From JABWAM01 sp964653025 (GTDB lineage Bacteria > Verrucomicrobiota > Verrucomicrobiia > JABWAM01), in contig CAZZBZ010000025.1 in NCBI GenBank assembly GCA_964653025.1, positions 1-40,688 on the forward strand: a stretch of 40,688 bases of DNA, given 5' to 3'. Within the stretch, counting starts at the first letter, position 1; the number at the start of each line of letters is the position of its first letter. Below are positions 16,633 through 24,096 of the stretch, one piece after another. The notes below the pieces were generated by a model. It saw only the letters and a list, made by a program, of their open reading frames with translations, made no database searches and was not told where the DNA came from. A program made the translations under genes and the position numbers.

Positions 16633-18552
16633 TCAGGAGTTGGCTTCCTCGATGGCGGGGAGGGTGCCGGGAATCTCCACATCGAGGGAGGGGACGGGGG
16701 AGTTCTTGAAGTCGGCATCCCCTAAGGCGGGCTCAATTTTCTCAATACGGACGCGACGCTCGCCGGCGTCGCCCGGAATCACGGCTTCTGCGCCACGCTT
16801 CTTTCCAAGAAGGGCGGCCGCGAGGGCGGTCTGGTAGGAGAGGATGTGCTGGTCGGGGTTGCTATCCCATGCGCCAAGGATGGTCACGGTCCACGCCTCG
16901 CCACCGTCCAGGGGGACGAGGGCGACCTTTGTCCCGATGCTCACGACCGAGGTATCCGGTTTGTAGAAATCGGTGCCCCTGGCACGGGCGAGTTCGTCTT
17001 CGAGTTCGGCCTTGCGGCGCATGAGGACGGACTGCATCTCCTTGGCTGCCTTGAAGCCGGCGTTCTCGCGGAGGTCGCCCTGGCTTCGGGCCGTGGCGAT
17101 CTCACGGGAGTTCTCGGGAATGCGCTGGTTGATAAGTGCCTCGTATTCGTCCTTGCGGCGTTCGAGGCTTTCCCAGGAGACGACGATCCCCTCGGAGGCA
17201 ACCTTCTGGTTGGCGACGAGGAGGGATTGGACGGAGGGGGAGACCTTGATGACGCGGGCAATGAGGGAGCGCTTGTCGAGCTCTTCGATCGCGGGGTTCG
17301 TAAGGAGTCGCTTGCCGAGGTCGCGGGTATCCTCGGCGTCGCTGGTGCGGACGAGATCGGCGATCAGGGTGGCGTCCTCGCGAAGGAGGAGAGCGAGGGG
17401 GTTGCGGCGTCGGGTCGTGGCAAGAACCGCATCGGTCTCCATGCGGTTAAGGATAGCGGCGAGGAGGCGCCCGTTGATGAGGCCGGGGAGCCAGACGGTG
17501 TACTCGGGATCCTCGCGGTTTCGGCAGATCCAGGTGAGCAGGTCGTGGCCAGCGCGTCCCTCGCGGATGCTGCCCTCGAAGATGTCAGGTAACTCGGTGG
17601 CCTTTCCTTCCTGCTTGAGGAAGGAGACCACCTCGGTGATGAGCGCCTGGCTTGCCGTGTCGAGAAGCGTCTTCACCCTCTTCTCCCAGTCGGGAAAGGC
17701 CCGCTTGATCATCGGGAGGATGTGGCGCTGACGGTTCGGCGAGAGATCCGCCACGAGATCATGCAGATCATGCACCTCCTTGATGAGCGCGGAGATGTCA
17801 GTTCCCTGGGCGGAGGCGTCCAGAATCTTCTGGAGATCGTCGCGCACCCAGGTGGCCTCGACAACCACCGCCGGGTCGCGATCCCTGACGGAGGCGATAT
17901 GTCCCTCGATCGCCTTGATGAGGTCGGGGATCAACGCCTTGAGGTCATCGGCCTTCGAGAGCTTCCGCAAGGCGTCCTCGGCAACATCGAGCACGTCGGG
18001 AAGCGAGCGGGCCTTGAGAAGCCTCTCGATAAGGGCGTCTGAAACCGAGGGGGGCTTCTCGACGAGGAGGATGGGTTCGTTCTTGCGGGTGGGCCACACG
18101 ATATGGCCGTCCTTGCGGCAGGCGCGTTTCGCGGAGTTCAGCCATTTCTTCCAGCCATCCGCGGCAATCACGTCTGGCACGAGGATCTGCTGGAGCATTT
18201 CGGCGCGGGCGGCCTCTCCACAACTCACGGCAAAGCAACGAACGGCCTCGGCGGGGGTGTCGGCACAGAACTTGCGGAGGCCCTCGAGATCGATGGCCTT
18301 GCGAGCGAGAAGGTGCTCGGCCGGGACCGGGGTGAGGGAATCGGCCGCGTAGTCGAGTTGCATCTTGTGCTGGGGCTTCTGCTGGAAGTCCACCACCACC
18401 TGTCCGAGCACGAGATCGTAGCTGTGGACGCGTCCGAAGGACCAACTGCGATGGGTGCAGAAGGAACCGGGGGAGAGGGTTACGAGTTGTTGAGCTTGCG
18501 CCTGGGTGAGATGGCCCGACGCAATCAGGCCCTGGAGTTCGTCAAGATTCAT
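16633..18552 (-). CDS. Large Gre-type transcript cleavage factor with long N-terminal extension
   Basis: A 639-residue protein from the ATG at 18552; the open frame further upstream is translated repeat. The C-terminal quarter is a GreA/GreB module: coiled coil from about residue 464 containing ARSQGDLRENAGFKAAKE with the acidic tip residues Asp and Glu, and a globular end with VSIGTKVALVPLDGGEAWTV and ILSYQTALAAALLGKKRGAE. Ordinary Gre factors have about 160 residues. The N-terminal 450 residues are mostly helical, start with LDELQGLIASGHLTQAQAQQL, and resemble the Gre fusion proteins annotated in Chlamydiae. Gre factors reactivate backtracked RNA polymerase; the extension's role is unknown. 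Confidence 0.85.
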   Translation of the reverse strand: MNLDELQGLIASGHLTQAQAQQLVTLSPGSFCTHRSWSFGRVHSYDLVLGQVVVDFQQKPQHKMQLDYAADSLTPVPAEHLLARKAIDLEGLRKFCADTPAEAVRCFAVSCGEAARAEMLQQILVPDVIAADGWKKWLNSAKRACRKDGHIVWPTRKNEPILLVEKPPSVSDALIERLLKARSLPDVLDVAEDALRKLSKADDLKALIPDLIKAIEGHIASVRDRDPAVVVEATWVRDDLQKILDASAQGTDISALIKEVHDLHDLVADLSPNRQRHILPMIKRAFPDWEKRVKTLLDTASQALITEVVSFLKQEGKATELPDIFEGSIREGRAGHDLLTWICRNREDPEYTVWLPGLINGRLLAAILNRMETDAVLATTRRRNPLALLLREDATLIADLVRTSDAEDTRDLGKRLLTNPAIEELDKRSLIARVIKVSPSVQSLLVANQKVASEGIVVSWESLERRKDEYEALINQRIPENSREIATARSQGDLRENAGFKAAKEMQSVLMRRKAELEDELARARGTDFYKPDTSVVSIGTKVALVPLDGGEAWTVTILGAWDSNPDQHILSYQTALAAALLGKKRGAEAVIPGDAGERRVRIEKIEPALGDADFKNSPVPSLDVEIPGTLPAIEEANS

Positions 18553-18600
18553 AAATGGGGAGGAATTTTGAACAATGGCCGAGCGGCGGGCGTGGGCGCA

Positions 18601-18730
18601 AGCACAGAGTGCTCCCCCGCGCATTGCATTGTTCTTCCGGGTTTTGTGAATCCTCAGCCCCTCGGCTCTGCTCGGGACTGTCCTGAGCCTGTCGAAGGGC
18701 AGCTTCGCACGGGCACGACGGAGCATGCCC
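18601..18730. repeat. Repeat-rich spacer between gmhB and the Gre-fusion gene
   Basis: The 278-base gap 18553-18830 holds several repeat types. AGCAC-AGA-GTGCT is a short-loop hairpin at 18601-18613. The stretch 18661-18700 contains TCCTGAGCCTGTCGAAGGGC, the complement of the CTTCGACAGGCTCAGGA element that I recall as common in intergenic DNA of many environmental genomes. GGGCACGACGGAGCATGCCC at 18711-18730 is a relative of the arms at 462-537. No gene is apparent. Confidence 0.65.
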
Positions 18731-18830
18731 TCGGCAGTCAGCGAGGAAGCACCCCGCTCAATACCACAGCCAAACAGGGCCGAGAGAAAAAATCCGATGG
18801 AAATGCGATGCGCCCGCGATCTCGACGGCG

Positions 18831-19376
18831 TCAGGTGATCGCGCGCGCGGCATCGAGGAGATGGTCGAAGGCGAGGTCGAAGCGGGCGCCCGGCTCCTTC
18901 TCAGTCGCGGCACCGGCACCGGTCCGCAGGAGCACCCCGCAGCACCCCGCGCGGCGGCCCATCTCGAGATCGCTCGCGCGATCTCCAATCACGTAGGAGG
19001 CCGCGAGGTCGATCCCGTGCTTCCTCGCGGCGTCGAGGACGAACTTCGGGGAGGGCTTGCGCACATCGTTCGGCGTCCCCTCCTTGTACGGGGCGACAAA
19101 AATCTCCTCGAACTCCGCGCCGTGCGGGCGCACCGCCGCGGCGAGGAGTTCGTGGAGGCGGTGGGTGTCCTCCATCGTGAAGTAGCCACGCTCGATGCCG
19201 GACTGGTTGGTGACGATGAAGAGGAGGAAACCCTTGCGCGCGAGAATCCCGAGTGCCTCGCCCACGAACGGGTAGATATGGAAGCGCTCCGGCTGGCCGA
19301 CGTAGCCGACGTCCTCGTTGAGCACGCCGTCGCGATCGAGGAAGACGGCGCGCCGCGCCGCGGGCGGTGGGTTCAT
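18831..19376 (-). CDS. GmhB-like HAD phosphatase (heptose bisphosphate phosphatase)
   Basis: A 181-residue HAD-IIIA phosphatase. Motif I is VFLDRDGVLNEDVGYV with both aspartates, motif II is in LLFIVTNQSGIERGYF, and motif III/IV is YVIGDRASDLEMGRRAG, preceded by the RKPSP segment. GmhB removes the 1-phosphate or 7-phosphate of heptose bisphosphate during ADP-heptose synthesis. The zinc-binding loop with Cys and His found before RKP in E. coli GmhB is replaced by APYKEGTPNDV, so this is the metal-loop-less variant. Its ATG overlaps the stop of hldA (ATGA, 19373-19376), which supports the heptose role. Confidence 0.82.
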   Translation of the reverse strand: MNPPPAARRAVFLDRDGVLNEDVGYVGQPERFHIYPFVGEALGILARKGFLLFIVTNQSGIERGYFTMEDTHRLHELLAAAVRPHGAEFEEIFVAPYKEGTPNDVRKPSPKFVLDAARKHGIDLAASYVIGDRASDLEMGRRAGCCGVLLRTGAGAATEKEPGARFDLAFDHLLDAARAIT

Positions 19377-20383
19377 CGCGCCGATGAGGGGAGCTGTTCG
19401 AGGAGTTCGGCCGGGGCGACGGTCGCCGTGCCCGCCTTGCCGACAACGATTCCGGCAGCGTGGTTCGACAGGATGGCGGCCTCGACGGGGCCGAGCCCCG
19501 CACCCATGCCGAGGGCGAAGGCGCTGATCGCCGTGTCCCCGGCCCCGCTCACATCGAAGACCTCCTGCGCGGCGGTCGGGATGTGGTGCGGCTTGCGCCC
19601 CGCGCGGAAAAGGCACATCCCGTGCTCACCAAGAGTGATGAGGACATTCTCCACACGCGTCGAGGCGAGAAGCTTCTCCCCGACGGCCAGGAGCGGAGGG
19701 TCACGGAGCGGGTCGTTGAACGGGTCCGTGGCGGCCTCTCTCACCATCCAGAAGGCCTCCGCGCGGTTCGGGGTGATTCCTGTGAGACCGAGGTAATCGA
19801 GGCGATGATGCATGTTCGGGTCGGCGAAGGTCGCCACGCGCGCGCGCCGCGCCGTCGCCACGCAGGCGTCGAGAAACTCCTGCCCGATCAGCCCCTTGCC
19901 ATAGTCCTCGAAGACCACGGCGTCCATCCGCGGGATGGCGCGCCGTGCGAAGGCGAGCGCCCTCGCGGCGAGCTTCGCGGGGATCGGCTGGCGGCTCTCT
20001 CGGTCGAAGCGCACCACTTGCTGGTGCTGGGCGATCACACGCGTCTTGAGAGTCGTCGGGCGGCCGCGGTCCACGAGGAGACCGGAGACATCCACCCCCT
20101 GCGCACGGAGGGTGCGAGCAAGGGTATTCCCCGTGGAGTCGTTACCGATCACCCCGAGGGCGGTGACCTTCGCGCCGAGGGAGCGGAGGTTTCGGGCCAC
20201 GTTGGAGGCCCCGCCGGGGAAGAACTTGTCCCCCTGCACGTCCACCACCGGCACGGGCGCCTCGGGCGAAATCCGCGAGACGCGCCCGAGGATGTACTGG
20301 TCGAGCATCACATCGCCGACGACGAGCACGCGGAGCCGCGCGAAGCGGCGCAGGGTACCTTTCCACTGGGCTTTGGAGAGCAT
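19373..20383 (-). CDS. hldA: D-glycero-beta-D-manno-heptose-7-phosphate kinase
   Basis: A 336-residue PfkB/ribokinase-fold kinase matching the kinase half of HldE: VLVVGDVMLDQYILGRVSRI then EAPVPVVDV at the N terminus, PGGASNVARNL for substrate binding, and DVSGAGDTAISAFALGM with the catalytic Asp. The nucleotidyltransferase half of HldE is absent, so the adenylyltransferase must be encoded elsewhere. It phosphorylates heptose-7-phosphate en route to ADP-heptose for lipopolysaccharide core. Start at 20383 sits after a heptanucleotide tract. Coupled to the GmhB-like gene. Confidence 0.9.
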   Translation of the reverse strand: MLSKAQWKGTLRRFARLRVLVVGDVMLDQYILGRVSRISPEAPVPVVDVQGDKFFPGGASNVARNLRSLGAKVTALGVIGNDSTGNTLARTLRAQGVDVSGLLVDRGRPTTLKTRVIAQHQQVVRFDRESRQPIPAKLAARALAFARRAIPRMDAVVFEDYGKGLIGQEFLDACVATARRARVATFADPNMHHRLDYLGLTGITPNRAEAFWMVREAATDPFNDPLRDPPLLAVGEKLLASTRVENVLITLGEHGMCLFRAGRKPHHIPTAAQEVFDVSGAGDTAISAFALGMGAGLGPVEAAILSNHAAGIVVGKAGTATVAPAELLEQLPSSAR

Positions 20384-20416
20384 GGCAGGGAGTCTGCCCG
20401 GCCTGTTGGCTCTGCT

Positions 20417-20465
20417 CAAGGCGGAAGGTGAGGAGGGCAAATGGGCAAGGGTCGTGGGTCGAGTG
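20417..20465. repeat. Degenerate heptanucleotide tract upstream of hldA
   Basis: Seven 7-base units on the plus strand (CAAGGCG, GAAGGTG, AGGAGGG, CAAATGG, GCAAGGG, TCGTGGG, TCGAGTG) lie 34-82 bases upstream of the leftward hldA start. The G-rich phase is regular although single units vary. Confidence 0.55.
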
Positions 20466-20535
20466 CGAGCACCGAGGGAGAGGAGAAGGCACCCAGACCT
20501 CAACAATCATGCGAGGCGGTTGCTTCGTGGTAGGT

Positions 20536-20586
20536 CAGGCGCAACGCCTGCCATCCGCAGCAGAAACGGCAAGCGATGCGCTTGCC
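20536..20586. repeat. Two short-loop hairpins
   Basis: CAGGCG-CAA-CGCCTG at 20536-20550 and GGCAAGCG-ATG-CGCTTGCC at 20568-20586 are perfect. Both have three-base loops closed by CG, the same format as the hairpins at 3890-3996 but with different stem sequences. They lie in the 243-base gap between hldA and the TPR lipoprotein gene. Confidence 0.75.
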
Positions 20587-20592
20587 ACACCT

Positions 20593-20620
20593 CCCTTGAC
20601 CCCTGACCCTCGACCCTTTC
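20593..20620. repeat. Degenerate heptanucleotide tract next to the TPR gene stop
   Basis: CCCTTGA, CCCCTGA, CCCTCGA and CCCTTTC follow one another directly and end six bases before the stop codon of the leftward TPR gene. Same unit type as 8743-8784. Confidence 0.6.
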
Positions 20621-20626
20621 TCCTTT

Positions 20627-22366
20627 TCAGGGTGCCACGGCGGGAACGGGGCGCGCGGAGATCTCGCGCTTGAGGGCCTCGACCTTCTCGGCCATCGCGG
20701 AATTTCCAGGGTCAAGTTCGGCAGCCTTATTGAAATGGGCGAGCGCCTGGGCCGCATCGCCGAGGGCGCGGTAAACCTCGCCGAGGTGCTCGTGAATGAC
20801 GGGGTCGTTGGGGATGAGTTCCGCGGCTCGCTGAAGTTGTGCGAGCGCCTCGGGGAGTTGCTTGAGGCGGTAGTAGATCCATCCAAGGCTGTCGAGAAAG
20901 GCGCCGTTGTTCGACTCGATCGCAAGGGCGCGCTGGACGAGGTGCCGAGCCTCATCGAGATTCATCCCCCGCTCTGCGAAGAGGTAGCCGAGATAGTTGT
21001 AGGCATCGGCGTAGTCCGGGTTCATCTCAATCGCCCTGCGGAACTTCTCGACGGCGGCGTCGAACTTCCCGTTTCTCTCCAACGCGGCCCCAAGGTAAAA
21101 GTAGAAGATGGCGTCAAGGAGCTCGGGATTCGAGGCGGAGGCGAGGCGGGCCGTTTCATCGAGAAATTTGAGGGCGTTCGGGAAGTCTTTCCGGTCGCTG
21201 TAGACGAGGCCGTAGAAGTAGGAGATCTGCGGCGTGTCGGGAAATTTCTCCCGCGCCGTATCAAGCAGGATGAGGGCCTCATCAAGCTTCCGCGCACGCA
21301 TGAGGATGAGCACGCTCCGTAGGTATGGGGGGAGCTGGTTGGGGTTTGCCTGGAGGGAGAGGCGGTAGTTTTTTATGGCGCGCTCGTTCTCCTTCGTGTC
21401 CTCGTAGAGTTCTCCGATCAGGTTGAAGATCTGCCAACGGAGCGGTTCCCGCTTCACCATTTCCTCGAGAATCGCGATCGCGTTGGTCTTGTTGCCCTGG
21501 GCGACAAGGCTCAGAGCCAACTTCAGGCGGACGCCGTCAGCGGTCGGATCCTGGTCGAGGACCTTCTGGTAGATCGCGATCGCCTTCTCGGTGTGCTTGT
21601 TCGCCACGTAGTAGTCGGCCACGCGCGCGAGGACGGTGGGATCGGAGGGCTGAAGTTCCGCGGTGCGGTCGTAGAATCCCATCACCCGCTCCGTATCGGT
21701 CTTGAAGGCCGGGTCGCGTGCCCCGAGCGCCGCGCAGAGTTCAGCGAGGCGAATCCAGTAGTGATACTCTCCCGAGGGATGTTTCGCCGCGCGTTCGAGG
21801 ACCTTCTTCGCCCGTGCCAGGTCGTTGTGCTCCACGGCGACATCGAAGAGCACCTCGTAGGGCGGAAACTTATCCGGAGCGAGACGGATCGTCCTCTCGG
21901 CAGCGACCGTGGCGGCATCCCACTGCTTGTCGGCACGCAGGGCCACCGCAAGGAGCATCCAATCCTGGGCGGAGTTCGGCAGCTTCTGGACCGTCGCGCG
22001 CAACACCTCCGCCGCCTGCCCGAACTCCCCCCGCCGAAAAAACTCCTGCACCACGCGCTCCCGCAGGTCCGAGCGATCCGGGTCGAGGGTCACCACCTGT
22101 CGCCACTCATCGAGCGCGCCGGAGGTCTCCCCCTTTGAGAGTTGGATCAGGCCCGCCACGTAGTGGGCAAGCGCCTCGGAGAAATCCTCCGCGTCCTTCG
22201 AAAGGGCCCCGAGTTGCGCCGCGGAGGCCGCCTCGGGAAAGTCGGAGTGGGACCGCGATGGACGGATGGAACCTGCCTCTGGCGCGGGGGTCTGACAACC
22301 CGCGAAAAGGCAGAAAAAACCCACGACCGCCCAAGGGAGGAGCGGCCGATGGCGGCGCATCTTCAC
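20627..22366 (-). CDS. TPR-repeat lipoprotein
   Basis: A 579-residue protein. The N terminus LLPWAVVGFFCLFAGCQT is a lipoprotein signal with lipobox LFAGC, Cys at 24. From about residue 65 to 565 it is a nearly continuous array of roughly a dozen TPR units, for example KFRRAIEMNPDYADAYNYLG and LGWIYYRLKQLPEALAQLQR. Such proteins scaffold complexes at the envelope. It lies 13 bases downstream of the COX24-domain microprotein and shares its direction with hldA-gmhB. Exosortase genomes often encode long TPR lipoproteins (PrsT-like), so a link with the neighbouring PEP-CTERM system is possible but unproven. Confidence 0.8.
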   Translation of the reverse strand: MKMRRHRPLLPWAVVGFFCLFAGCQTPAPEAGSIRPSRSHSDFPEAASAAQLGALSKDAEDFSEALAHYVAGLIQLSKGETSGALDEWRQVVTLDPDRSDLRERVVQEFFRRGEFGQAAEVLRATVQKLPNSAQDWMLLAVALRADKQWDAATVAAERTIRLAPDKFPPYEVLFDVAVEHNDLARAKKVLERAAKHPSGEYHYWIRLAELCAALGARDPAFKTDTERVMGFYDRTAELQPSDPTVLARVADYYVANKHTEKAIAIYQKVLDQDPTADGVRLKLALSLVAQGNKTNAIAILEEMVKREPLRWQIFNLIGELYEDTKENERAIKNYRLSLQANPNQLPPYLRSVLILMRARKLDEALILLDTAREKFPDTPQISYFYGLVYSDRKDFPNALKFLDETARLASASNPELLDAIFYFYLGAALERNGKFDAAVEKFRRAIEMNPDYADAYNYLGYLFAERGMNLDEARHLVQRALAIESNNGAFLDSLGWIYYRLKQLPEALAQLQRAAELIPNDPVIHEHLGEVYRALGDAAQALAHFNKAAELDPGNSAMAEKVEALKREISARPVPAVAP

Positions 22367-22379
22367 GGGCAGTTCCGAA

Positions 22380-22469
22380 CTACTTGTTCTTGTGCCGGTT
22401 CTCGCGCATCCGCTTGCGACGCTTGTGGCGGTTGATCTTGGATTTACGGCGTTTTTTGAGGGAGCCCAT
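22380..22469 (-). CDS. AURKAIP1/COX24-domain microprotein (ribosome-associated)
   Basis: A 29-residue, extremely basic protein beginning MGSLKKRRKSKINRHKRRKR and ending RHKNK. The K/R/H pattern matches the short bacterial AURKAIP1/COX24-domain proteins, related to mitochondrial ribosomal protein mS38. It is therefore a likely small-subunit ribosomal component. It fills part of the gap between the sigma-54 activator and the TPR lipoprotein; both flanking genes run the same way. There is no strong Shine-Dalgarno sequence. Its size makes it easy to miss in automated annotation. Confidence 0.8.
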   Translation of the reverse strand: MGSLKKRRKSKINRHKRRKRMRENRHKNK

Positions 22470-22550
22470 GGATTGACGGAGGCTACGCTCGCGCCGCGAG
22501 GACGTCAAGCACCCCACCACTCCCCGAAAGCATTTCTACCGGTTTTTTCC

Positions 22551-23894
22551 TCACGCACGCCCCGACTTGCGCCAGCGGAAGAGAGTGGTGGGGTGAACGC
22601 CGAGACGGGCGGCCACCCACTTGAAGTCCTGACCGCTTTCTTCGAGAAGCCGTTGGGCAAGTTCCCATCGCTCTTTGCGGCTCGGGAAAATGGAGAGGGG
22701 CGCTGCGAGGGCCGGTGGGGGGGAAGGCAGGACCGTTGCGGATTCGGCAGGGTGCGGAGTCGAAACCTCCGGAGGATCCCACCATCCGGCGCGCAGCACG
22801 GGGCCATCGTGAAAAATTGCCAGCCGCTCGAGCGCGGTTTTTAGCTCGCGGACGTTGCCCGGCCAGCGGTGTGCCTGCATCTTGCGGATCAGCTCGGGCT
22901 CCACCTGGTCGAAGTACTTCCCAAAACGCTCGTTCACCCCTTTGATGAGATATTGCACAAGGAGAGGGATGTCCTCGGGACGGTCGCGGAGTGGAGGGAT
23001 GCGGAGTACGACCTCCGAAAGACGGTAAAATAGGTCCTCGCGGAACGCCCCGGTCCTCACGGCATCCTCGAGATGGCGGTTGGTCGCCGAGACCACACGC
23101 GCGTCTGCCTCGTACTCGGCATCGCCCCCCACGCGGCGAGCGCGACGGCTCTCGAGAAAGCGCAGAAGCTTCGGCTGGAGCGAGGATTCGAGATCACCCA
23201 CCTCGTCGAGAAAGAGTGTTCCGCCTGCCGCCTGCTCGATGAGGCCCGCACGGTCCTGGGTCGCCCCTGTGAAGGCGCCCTTCCGCGCCCCGAAGAGCTC
23301 GGCCTCCATGAGGTCGCGCGGAATGGCCGCGCAGTTCACGGCAACGAGTGGACCGGTCCCGCCGGTACGATGGAGGCCCTGGGCCACCCGCTCCTTGCCG
23401 GTGCCGGACTCTCCCAGAATGAGCACGCTCGCGCGGGTCGGCCCGAGGCGCTCGATGGATTGACGGAGCGCGCGGATCCCGGGAGATTCTCCAATAAGAC
23501 CAAGAGGTCCTGACTCGGCTCGGCTCCCGTAAAGCATCACCCAGGCTTCCTGGGCACGGCGGGCGGCTTCGAGTGCCGCATGCCAGCGAACGTCAGAATC
23601 CGTAATGTCGAGCACGTCGAAGGCGCCATCGCGGCATGCCTGAACGATCGCGGCACTCCCGAGACCGGAACCCACGGCAAGAAAATAGCGATTGGCACGA
23701 GCGAGGCGGACGCGAAGGGCGGCAAGCGGGGCGATTCCCCCCTCGTGAGACAGGGGGACGAGATAGATCCAATCGAGGGTCTCGCGATCGAGTTCGTGGG
23801 GAGCGTCAGGAGGGAAGGTCTCGACGGAAAGACCGATTTGCTCGATGCGCATCAAGATCGGAGCATCCACCGGTTCGGGAACTAAAATCTTCAT
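22551..23894 (-). CDS. Sigma-54-dependent activator with degenerate receiver domain
   Basis: A 447-residue NtrC-type regulator. Residues 1 to about 120 are receiver-like in pattern, but the phospho-acceptor Asp position reads WIYLVPLS and the KP signature is lost (GAFDVLDITDSD), so it is probably not phosphorylated. Residues about 132-370 are an AAA+ domain: Walker A GESGTGKE, sigma-54 contact loop GAFTGA, Walker B GGTLFLDEVGDL, arginine-finger region FREDLFYRLSEVVLRIPPLR. The C terminus is a Fis-type helix-turn-helix (WVAARLGVHPTTLFRWRK). It faces the PEP-CTERM/exosortase operon, which has a sigma-54-type promoter. PrsR-like regulators of PEP-CTERM genes are the closest known parallel. Confidence 0.88.
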   Translation of the reverse strand: MKILVPEPVDAPILMRIEQIGLSVETFPPDAPHELDRETLDWIYLVPLSHEGGIAPLAALRVRLARANRYFLAVGSGLGSAAIVQACRDGAFDVLDITDSDVRWHAALEAARRAQEAWVMLYGSRAESGPLGLIGESPGIRALRQSIERLGPTRASVLILGESGTGKERVAQGLHRTGGTGPLVAVNCAAIPRDLMEAELFGARKGAFTGATQDRAGLIEQAAGGTLFLDEVGDLESSLQPKLLRFLESRRARRVGGDAEYEADARVVSATNRHLEDAVRTGAFREDLFYRLSEVVLRIPPLRDRPEDIPLLVQYLIKGVNERFGKYFDQVEPELIRKMQAHRWPGNVRELKTALERLAIFHDGPVLRAGWWDPPEVSTPHPAESATVLPSPPPALAAPLSIFPSRKERWELAQRLLEESGQDFKWVAARLGVHPTTLFRWRKSGRA

Positions 23895-23933
23895 AGAATG
23901 CTTCTATCGCAATATCTTTGCATTGCAAATGCA
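23894..23933. promoter_or_regulatory. Two dyads in the AT-rich divergent spacer, candidate activator sites
   Basis: TAGAA-TGC-TTCTA (23894-23906) and TGCATT-GCA-AATGCA (23919-23933) are perfect dyads with three-base centres. They lie about 63-102 bases upstream of the -24 element at 23998, a usual distance for enhancer sites of NtrC-type activators. The first touches the activator's own start codon, which would allow autoregulation. The surrounding 150 bases are far more AT-rich than the rest of the window. Confidence 0.5.
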
Positions 23934-23995
23934 TAATATATTTTAGTCTTTCAAAATTTTAGCGAGATTAATGGAGAAGATTCCTAAATATGATC

Positions 23996-24011
23996 TTGGC
24001 ATGGAACATGC
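23996..24011 (+). promoter_or_regulatory. Candidate sigma-54 (-24/-12) promoter of the PEP-CTERM operon
   Basis: TTGGCATGGAACATGC has the invariant GG (23998-23999) and GC (24010-24011) ten bases apart, and TGGCAtG matches the -24 consensus closely; the -12 half is weaker (ATGC instead of TTGC). Transcription would start near 24023, giving a leader of about 75 bases before the ATG at 24097. The divergent gene encodes a sigma-54 activator. Confidence 0.6.
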
Positions 24012-24096
24012 CCTCTTTATTGCCACTATGGAAATGACCAAACTTGATTATCCTGCGGCCAGCCCCCATTCTTACACCCTTGCCCACGGTTGCTGG

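Noticed and set aside
18553..18726. N-terminal extension of the Gre-fusion protein
   Set aside because: It translates intergenic repeats; the conserved-looking start MNLDELQGL is at 18552.
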